Origin: Bursaphelenchus xylophilus
Taxonomy: Eukaryota; Nematoda; Chromadorea; Rhabditida; Aphelenchoididae
Length of the DNA stretch: 64,000 nucleotides
Direction: 5' to 3'
NCBI GenBank assembly: GCA_904066235.2
Contig: CAJFCV020000001.1
Coordinates: forward strand, 5,828,001 to 5,892,000
The notes under the pieces are model-generated. The model had not been told where the DNA came from. It was given only the letters and a program-made list of their open reading frames with translations, and ran no database searches. A program made the translations under genes and the position numbers. Positions 56,635-64,000 of the stretch are shown here, piece by piece (the first letter of the stretch is position 1; every line of letters starts with the position of its first letter).

Positions 56635-57353
56635 CTATCGAATACAATGGTCTAGTAAAATGAGATCATCTTGGATGGCTTTCCTGAGGTCTCGTTCCTT
56701 AATGGTAACTGTTTTTCTCGTACTCATCTCTTCTTGAATAGGTCCTAGAACTTTACAAGCTCTGACGTGGGTATCTCGGCCATTTTGATGGTTCTGTAAG
56801 ATCTGAACTTGGACCACAAATGCTCTAACAAACTTTTGGTTGTCTCGGCGCAAATCAATCGCCTAAATCTGCTTATAAAAGACGTAATTTTTCTCCCACC
56901 TGCCATCCAATTGGGTCATTGAAGGTTACAATTTTTGGAGGGTCCTCGAGATCGAGAATGGAATGACCAGTATAAACTTGGATTCTACAAGAGTATTAAC
57001 TTTGCCATGACAGTCTTACTTTTGAGGAGTGTAGGATTCATCTGATTTATAATCCAGATATAATAGTAAAAAGGAGATCTCTGTGTATTTCTGGAATTCA
57101 ATGGTAATAGTGTGAGGTTGAGGTCCATCGCTTTGCCAGAACAACGTCGTCCGCTCGTCTAAGAGTTGATTTATTCCGAATCCCTCTAAATACGATAAGA
57201 AATGAAGTAGTAATACCCACCGACTTTACAAGAAGATAAAGACCATACAGCTTCTAAACTAATATCACGTTGAGGTCCACAACCCTGGGGTAGGCAAGCC
57301 GTAAAGTCATCCAAATTACAGTAGGAATCATTTGCATCCTCGGTGTCAGACAT
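56635..57353 (-). CDS. apc-10: Anaphase-promoting complex subunit 10 (APC10/DOC1)
   Basis: Exons 57221-57353, 57020-57185, 56900-56984, 56635-56862, giving 203 aa. APC10 binds substrates together with CDC20/CDH1 co-activators in the APC/C ubiquitin ligase. The DOC jelly-roll is clear: [62 protein letters not shown] and [20 protein letters not shown]. The C-terminus is Ile-Arg, the IR tail that docks on APC3-type TPR subunits. It is convergent with ndufs6 with 79 bp between stop codons. Confidence 0.96.
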
Positions 57354-58513
57354 CTGAAACGAATTACAGTAAGATAAACTCCTCACAAATATTTAAACAA
57401 AACAAGCGCGTATTAAACTATATATGAGCGGAAAAAATGGCGGCAAGACAGCTTGTAAAGTGTAAGGATAATATTTCTCCACTTCCTGAATGAACCATCT
57501 CTTATCTATTCCAAGACGATACCCTTTCCATATTGCCTAGTTCTACAAGAGCGTTTTCACTTTCTAATTCGTATAAAAAATTTGCAAAGTTGCATCTTGG
57601 ATCTCTTGACAGTTGCCAACGTTCGAAAAAATAAGTTGAGATCTTCACAAGGCTGCGCCCTAGGTTACGCCTCTTTGCTCAATGAGGGATTTCTCCAAGA
57701 ATTTTTCTTGATTTCGAATATGTCCATTAACATTCGAAATTAAGCTCAGGTTGGCTGGAGTGAGGTACACACATACAAAAGTACCTTTGCATGACAAAAC
57801 AGACTGTACGGTGTAGTAACCGTATCCTTCCGCATGAACGTTCACTGAGCAAAATTTTCCCAGTACGAAAACATTGAATGCTAAAATCCTTGGCATTCTG
57901 TGATATTTATCATTTCAGCCGTGCCGCGGCCTGGTCATTCTGATCTAAAGGAATTCTTCGTTTTTTTGCGTTGTTTCCAGTAAGCGTTCCACCTGCCGGC
58001 CAGAAGGGAGATCAAGCAAATTTCATGCTCTCTGGTATGGGCGGAGCTGATTCTTTTGATATACGAAATCGCTTTTGAATTCCGAATTTGGATACCCGCG
58101 ATAAAATTTGCTTAATTCCCCAATTCGCTTTCCGTTTTGGTTTCATTACACAAGAAGATTTGAGTGCCGAAAGCCCTCTTATCCTTAATATAGCTTGTAT
58201 AAAGTCTGATTTCTTGTCGGATATCAATCCAATTCTCCTTCTTGATCCGTAAAACTTATGGGGTGCCAAAACTTGGAGTAGACTTGACACATAGGAAGTT
58301 CTTTGAGTCAAGTGTTGTAAACGATTTCAGAACCTTTTCCAGGTCGTGATTACACCTTTTAGCATGGATTGCTGCGCTTGAATGTCGGAGTTTTGTTTGA
58401 TTCGGTGATTAAAAGTAGTACTCTGTTTTTACTCGTGCGCTCAATGGTTTTATCTTATCATAGGTGCCTAATTATTTTTTCTTCAGCCTCAACCTCGGTT
58501 TCGGTTAGGCTCC
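57354..58513. other. Intergenic region between apc-10 and the dynein light chain gene
   Basis: 1.16 kb. Two minus-strand frames, 57660-57896 (78 codons) and 58012-58311 (99 codons), have Met starts. The first looks partly hydrophobic at its N-terminus; the second is basic. Neither shows a domain or consistent splicing to the other, so they remain unassigned. Promoters for apc-10 and the light chain must lie at the two ends. Confidence 0.35.
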
Positions 58514-58992
58514 ATGGTCGACCGTAGCTTGGTATGTTACTCTCTTCTGTATATTTTATGGTCGTGTTTCGTAGTAATATGACTTTAATTTAGCTTCCAC
58601 CTTCCTACGAAGAGGTCAGTGGGATCTGTAAAGAAGTTTTGGATGATGTGATCGGCCAGAAACCTTATCAACATACGGAAGTTGTAAAGTGGAATCAGAC
58701 TGCGGTTGAGAGAATTACTGAGAAATTGGCTGGGCTAGGAAGACCTTATAAATATTGCTGCAAGTTATATTATTTTATTTTGTCATATGTTTAGGTAAGA
58801 AAGGATATTAAACTAATGTTGATTCTTCTAGTGTGCTGCGTTGTGATGCAAACGGGTTTAGGAGCCGGTCTTAATGTGTCGAGCACTTGCTATTGGGATA
58901 AGAACACCGATCACACCTTTGCTTATCGATGGGAGAGCAGAGCCGTCATTGCTGTTTGTAACGTCTACGCAATCTCAATGGGTGGAAAGTGA
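58514..58992 (+). CDS. dylt-1: Dynein light chain, Tctex-1 family
   Basis: Exons 58514-58531, 58594 to about 58756, 58832-58992, giving about 113 aa. Tctex-1 light chains bind dynein intermediate chain and cargo. YEEVSGICKEVLDDVIG, YQHTEVVKWNQTAVERITEKL, LGRPYKY, CCVVMQTGLGAGLNVSSTCYWD and YRWESRAVIAVCNVYAIS align along the family. The exon 2/3 junction is uncertain: no GT donor gives the right phase, while a GC donor after AATATT closes the frame, leaving one residue fewer than human DYNLT1. An additional tiny exon is an alternative. Confidence 0.87.
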
Positions 58993-59268
58993 TGTGTATT
59001 CTGGATACGCGGGCTGAAACAAGGTAACTTGCACTAATTTCCGGTCTCTCCGCCGGGTTCTCTGCCATTCTTTTCCGTTGTTGCTGTTTTTTTGTTGACC
59101 TTGTCACTTAAATTTTATTTTATAATAAATTTTTACACTGGAAAGACATAATTAGAGGTGTTTTGAGATGCTGTCAGCTAGATGGCCTATAAGGTTTCGG
59201 ATTCCGTCCCTGAAACGATACTGTTTACTGTTTTATTATATGCGTGAATGGCAACGTTTCCCATTCAC

Positions 59269-60879
59269 TCACTTTTTCTTCGGTTTCGGCGGTCGATTCG
59301 TCCCATAACCGCTGTCTGAATCACTCAAAGGTGGTTCGGATGATCGCTATAAATTTAGTTAACGCAACATTATCTGAGCTTACTCTCCATCCAATATCTC
59401 CCGGTTGAATGGGTAGATGAGGTGGAGGGTGATGGGTGAGAGGTTGTGGGGAGATCAGGGGATGATAATCAACAGCCTGACCGAAGTTGGTACTCGTTCT
59501 TTGAGGGGGATGAGGAGGTCGGCCATAAAGATTAAAGTCATGACTGGAGGTTCTTATATGGCCATTGATCCGAGGAGGAGGTGGGATGGGTGGAGGGACC
59601 GGTGATCGGTTATGGAGATGATAGTTGGAAGTCTAAATGGATGATTTAGTTTTTGGATTACCAACTTCGGACATTAATCTTACCCCTGGATAAGGAGGAG
59701 GGATACTGTAGTTTTGGGGGACGTTCGGGGGTCGAGCGAAAGCCTGACTTCCACTGGTCTTATCAATCAACGGCATGTATCTGTTCGGGTAGATGCCCGC
59801 ACAGACAATATCAATCTCCTTCACGATTTCCTCCACATCCGGTCGCAGAAGAGGCTTGTCATTCCAACATCTCTCCATCAAGGTCATCAAATGAGGGGGA
59901 CAATTCAATTTAGGGGGACGTTTTCCCTCAGAGACTTGCCACAGAATGGTATAAGCATTTGATTCCTCGTTGTCACTGAACGGTTGTCTAAAAGAGCAAT
60001 GATTTTTGTTCGACTTTCATACCTCCTGGCTGTCATTTCCCAAAGGAAGATGCCGAAACTGAAGATATCACACTTCTGGTCGTATCTTTTTCCTCTGAAG
60101 ACCTCAGGTGCCATCCATGCAGCGCTCCCTCGGTTGTTTGTCATACTTGTCCTCAGCTCTGTAGCCGTTCCAAAGTCACATAATTTAAGAGTGATAAAGT
60201 CATTGGTGAGAAGCATACTAAACTCAGATCAAAGCAGTAACCGATAATCTTACTTTGAAGGTTTCAAATCTCGATGAACATAGCCATGGGAATGAAGATA
60301 GGATAAAGCGGACAACACTTGTTGCGCCCAGCCAATCAGATGACAGGCAAAGTATTGTATATGTTTGTTTTGATGTAATACTGAAGCAACAGATACGACA
60401 GTTACAGTAACCTTACATTCATGAAGGGATCCGCCCTCCATTAGTTCTAATAGAAGACCACTTTGGAGACCATAGAAGGTGGCATAAAAGCGGATAATAT
60501 TCTCATGTTTGAAGGAGTGGAGGACTTTTGCCTGTAAGAGATTGAAACTTATATTATCCACGAGTGTATTCAACTTAATTTATACAACTATTATGCAGAA
60601 AATCGATACTAAATTATCGGATGATTAGAGAACTGATAAGAGCATTACCTCGTTGTCTATATGTTCTCGATCGAGATCACTTTCGAGTAATTTAACAGCC
60701 ACAGGCCTCCCTCTGAACAGACCTTGCACTACAGTCCCATAACTTCCCCTTCCCAAACGACGAACTGAGGAGAAATCTGGGAAATGCACTTCACTGTAAT
60801 TTACTTGATCATACTTCACATCACTGGAAGGTAATGCAGACGATGTAGAGGGAGTCACATCCACGCTTAGAGGCTGCAT
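59269..60879 (-). CDS. mom-4: MAP3K of the TAK1 (MAP3K7/MOM-4) family
   Basis: Exons 60649-60879, 60417-60531, 60254-60380, 60023-60217, 59684-59987, 59384-59632, 59269-59346, giving 432 aa. TAK1 kinases phosphorylate MKKs and NLK in TGF-beta, stress and Wnt signalling. All kinase motifs are present: glycine loop [11 protein letters not shown], Lys in VAVKLLE, HRDLKPSN, DFG in [12 protein letters not shown], and [14 protein letters not shown], near-diagnostic for TAK1. [14 protein letters not shown] and [19 protein letters not shown] follow. The tail is Pro/His-rich and ends RPPKPKKK. The Met at 60879 is the first certain one; the frame is open upstream to 61,020, so an extra N-terminal exon is possible. 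Confidence 0.9.
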
Positions 60880-61399
60880 ACTCGAATAAATTATCTTAGA
60901 GGAAAATGAGTGATAAAAACCACTCAAGAATTTGTCATTTCCCAATCCAGAAGAAAAGGTATTGGTCTTTTTATAATTCACCCAAGGAAGCCGATCACTC
61001 CACGCCTTAAGTAACCCCACCTGCGCCCTGACTTCGCAGTCTGCATAATCTTTTCACCATGAAAAATATTAATAGATGTTTTTGATGTGGGTTCTACATA
61101 TGTTTCCAATCGTTTCTGTGTAAAGTTGAATAGTCATCCACAAAATCGCATGAAGTTCAAATAAAGTAAAAATTTATTTGAATACGACTATAACTTACCA
61201 AAATTCCGAAACCAATCCTCCGACGCGGGCGCAAGCTGCGCGTAAAAATAAATTTGTGGTCAAGCCAACGGCTGGCAACTTGCGCCCGGTATTTCTAGAG
61301 AGCTCACAGAATTTTATTTTTGGAAAATTTGACGGATAAGAGTTCAAGAAGGTTTTGACAAATGTGTTCCCACAGAGTGCCTTAACAATCATAGTTACC
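60880..61399. other. Divergent upstream region, TAK1-like / CYB5R4
   Basis: 520 bp. The right edge of the TAK1 frame stays open to 61,020 and may be coding. The rest is AT-rich with a GC-rich patch (GCGCAAGCTGCGCG, about 61,222-61,240). No TATA box or repeat recognised. Confidence 0.4.
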
Positions 61400-63364
61400 A
61401 TGAGCTTGGGAGTTCCAACAACGGCGGTATGTGTAATTTAAATGTATCATATTATCGGGAACGGCACATGACATGATATCGGATATTTCCAGATTGTCAG
61501 AAAGACCGAGAATGGTCGAAATAAGGTGGCTCTGGGTGCCAATAAAGGGCTCATGGAATGGATTCGAATCTCGGCCAATGGAAATATGGCCAGTCAGAAA
61601 ATGATGGGTGTAGATCAGAATGAGTTGATGAAACACGATCGAGTCGAGGACTGTTGGATCATGTTATTTGGTATGGTGAGTTTGATTGCGTAGGCAGGAA
61701 TGTATTACGCAAATTTTTGTTATGTTATACGTGACATATTCTTTTCACAAATTGAAAATCGAAAGCAAATGAGCTTTACGAATTTTAGGTATATGACATC
61801 ACAAGATACCTCGAATTTCATCCGGGTGGTGTTGAGGAGTTGATGAGAGTGGCAGGAAGAGATGGAACACAGCTTTTCCAGGAATATCATGGATGGGTCA
61901 ACTATCAGAACATGCTGAAGAGTTGTTTGGTGGGGCCATTTAGAGGTCCTACGAATAAATGTTAGTCTGGCATCGCCTTTTCCTATTCTATGTTTAGTAA
62001 AGTCCCCAGAAAAGCCTGTGCTTTCCGTCGAAATCTCCAATCATTCTCAGGTTACACTGAAAGAATTTGGATTGTCGTAAGTTTATATTCTTTTTTAGTT
62101 TGTTTTTTAGGATTGACGCTGACAAGAACAACATTACTATCAAACCGTTGAACGGACTGACATTGAAGTTTCTAATAGCTCAGGAAGACCCAAATGCTCT
62201 CCATATTACTCTGAGAGTGTCAGGGAATGTAATGACACTTAAATTTCCTGCGGGTATGTTAAGATTTTCTTGTTCAGTGTCTTCTTTAGTCAGAGATTAC
62301 GCCTTGGAACGACGATATACGATAGTTAGTGGTGATTGTAAATGCGTAATCACGTCCGAAGACGAAATTCCATTCCAAATACAAGGCCTTTCTTTTATAA
62401 AAGAGATGAGTGAGTGTTTTTTTTGCAATATAGTTATATCTCTGCGTTTTAGTTGCTAAATTTGTCCCTTTCCCAGTAGAATCGACGAGAGAGCTTACAA
62501 AATCTCTGATTTTGTATACTGTAACAATCCCAAAGTTGACCAAAGTGAATATTCCCTTAGGGCATCATGTTTATATACGGGTCAAGAAAGGAAGTAAGTT
62601 TGTTTTCGTCGAATTTATCGTTGTAAATTTTTAGATAACCGGTTACATAAGCCGTTTACTCCATTTTGGATTAAGAGTGAGCCAGGATTCAAGGACAAGA
62701 TACAATTTCTCATCCGAATATACCCAGATGGGATCATTTCTCCTGCATTTCGGGATCTAAAGACCGGTAACTTTATTATTTTTATTCGGTTTCCATTTTT
62801 TTCACATATTTTTATGTTACTTTAGGTGACACGATGGAGATATCAAATTCCATGGGTTTATTTGAAATGAACTGCTTTAAAAGTACAAATTTTGTTTATG
62901 TGGCTGGAGGAACTGGGATTACACCGATGCTTAATATAATTAAGACTCAATTGGATAGCGGGTGTGTATGAGAATGTGTAATATAAAGAAATAATTTACA
63001 GGAATAGAAACAACCATTTGTATTTCTTCAACCGATCGAGTGATGAGGTACCAGAGTTGGACTTCCTACCCTTCGAAGTCGATGATATTCACATGGAAAT
63101 TATAACAAGCCAGCCGGAAGAAAATTGGAAAGGAAGAACCGGAAAGGTCAATCAGATTGTGGACTTTATGAGGGAGGATAAGGTCGGGGAGATGGAGGAT
63201 TGTAACTTCTTGGTTTGTGGACCTATTGCATTCAATAGAAAGGCTGTAGAGTAAGTCATTTATATTGATTTAGATACGTTTTGTGCCCAGAATTATTTTT
63301 CGATAATTTTAGATCGCTGAAAACTGCCGGCATATCAGAAGAGAGTATTTTTGTATTTGAATAA
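61400..63364 (+). CDS. Cytochrome b5 reductase 4 (NCB5OR)
   Basis: Eleven exons in phase: 61400-61426, 61493-61675, 61789-61960, 61998-62076, 62111-62253, 62290-62409, 62453-62593, 62635-62766, 62826-62961, 63002-63250, 63313-63364, giving 477 aa. NCB5OR is a soluble flavohaemoprotein with cytochrome b5, CS and b5-reductase domains. The b5 module has haem ligands in EFHPGGVEELMRVAGRDGT and EYHGWVNY. A CS domain follows (ITIKPLNGLTLKFLI, RDYALERRYTIVSGD). The reductase has LGHHVYIRVKKG, HKPFTPFWI, FLIRIYPDG, VYVAGGTGITPML and a FLVCGPIAF NADH-binding end. Start chosen as the first Met giving a short Ala/Thr leader; a COX11 gene follows 110 bp downstream. Confidence 0.93.
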
Positions 63365-63474
63365 ACGAGTATGTCTATTCCCGAGAGTAATTTTATCGCG
63401 TTTCCGCCATGGTCAGATCCAGAATCTTACTTCTTTTTGTTGTTGTTCTTATGAGTTTTGTAAAATTTAGATAA

Positions 63475-63967
63475 ATGTTGTCAATATGGGTCAGATCTTC
63501 AATATGTAAACCTAATATCAGAGAATTACGGAGTCTTCAGAGGTTATTCCGAAGTCAGAATGTTACAATTCATCGAGAGATTACTGTAACAAGAGTGATT
63601 CCACAGAAGAGATTCCCTGATTTTTCTCGCAGCAATAAAGCCGGCAATCGGGACACAATGTATTATGTTTTGAGTATTGGAGTCGTGGCCATAGGCCTGA
63701 CCTTTGCCGCCATCCCATTATATCGGATGTTTTGTGAGGCAACTTCTTTTGGCGGGTTGACACAGGTAAGTTAGGATGGATAAGGTTAAACTATAGTTTA
63801 GGTGGCCAAAGATTTCGACAAAATTGAGAAGATGAATGAAGTGAAAGATCGGCTGATTAAGGTGCAATTTAATGCAGATGTCCCTTCTTCGATGCAATGG
63901 AACTTTAAACCGTTACAGAAAGAGATCTATGTACATCCGGGAGAGACGGCACTTGCTTTTTATTCAG
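63475..63967 (+). CDS. cox-11: COX11 copper chaperone, 5' part (runs off the window)
   Basis: Exons 63475-63765 and 63802-63967; a donor (TATTCAG|GTAATT) follows and the rest lies beyond the window. COX11 delivers copper to the CuB site of cytochrome c oxidase subunit 1. A mitochondrial presequence is followed by one transmembrane helix (YYVLSIGVVAIGLTFAAIPLYRMFCEAT) and the start of the Ig-like domain (IKVQFNADVPSSMQWNFKPLQKEIYVHPGETALAFYS). The CFCF copper-binding motif lies in the missing part. It starts 110 bp after the CYB5R4 stop, with a TTTAG acceptor just before the ATG, as for a downstream operon gene. Confidence 0.93.
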
Positions 63968-64000
63968 GTAATTGAAAGTGACTTATTTTACGTAACGAAA

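Noticed and set aside
57660..58311. Two minus-strand frames (78 and 99 codons)
   Set aside because: No domain and no consistent splice link between them; noted within the intergenic entry.
60880..61020. GTG-initiated N-terminal extension of the TAK1-like kinase
   Set aside because: The frame is open but lacks a Met and similarity; kept as a possible extra exon, not annotated.

Overview
The window is nuclear DNA of a nematode, which is an inference from several signs. Genes are compact and intron-rich. Many introns are only about 35-60 bp, and 3' splice sites are mostly TTTAG or TTTCAG. An acceptor-like sequence often sits a few bases before the start codon, as expected for spliced-leader trans-splicing. 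The gene set fits this too: a ground-like (grl) secreted protein, a TLC-domain FLD-1-like protein, a multi-LOTUS protein, CHORD protein, alpha-catulin and a TAK1/MOM-4-like kinase. I cannot name the species. Reconstructed exon chains were checked by hand for reading-frame phase, and nearly all close exactly.

Left part (1-22,150): tail of an unknown gene, CDT1 (+), NOP58 (-), alpha-catulin (+), CHORD protein (-), KLHDC2-like kelch protein (+), a GT49-like glycosyltransferase (-), a pseudokinase (+), histone H3.3 (+) and a small TP53INP-like LIR protein (+). The genes alternate strands, so most neighbours are convergent or divergent pairs. Foldback elements sit in introns of catulin and the pseudokinase.

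Middle part (22,350-31,100) is a mobile-element island. A 3.1 kb segment is bounded by perfect 62-bp inverted repeats and holds two small candidate genes. A GC-rich hAT-type MITE with a perfect 8-bp target duplication sits between them. Next comes a non-autonomous LTR element with 435-bp LTRs and a TAAT target duplication. A deleted Ty3/gypsy element that keeps only integrase has inserted into its 5' LTR, with an ATTAT duplication. The gypsy copy carries an extra partial LTR at its right end.

Right part (32,500-64,000) is gene-dense again: FLD-1-like TLC protein (+), a multi-LOTUS protein (+), an unrecognised Ser-rich protein (+), a KIAA1143/DUF4604 protein (-), Nup58/NPP-4 (+), TMEM106 (+), a ground-like protein (-), carboxylesterase (+), Ku70 (+), a two-module Myb/SANT-like protein (-), prolyl-tRNA synthetase (-), MIC26/27-like MOMA-1 (-), NDUFS6 (+), APC10 (-), Tctex-type dynein light chain (+), TAK1-like kinase (-), CYB5R4 (+) and the start of COX11 (+). 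Functional links are mostly accidental. Exceptions are the head-to-head mitochondrial pair moma-1/ndufs6, the close tandem pair CYB5R4/COX11 (110 bp apart, likely an operon), and the tandem LOTUS/Ser-rich pair.

I see no convincing new defence or biosynthetic system. The most interesting signals are: (1) a TWA-target foldback family in three copies, one inserted at the stop codon of prolyl-tRNA synthetase; (2) the nested LTR structure; (3) a tRNA-like sequence inside a foldback element; (4) the inverted-repeat module with small genes; and (5) recurrent GC-AG introns.
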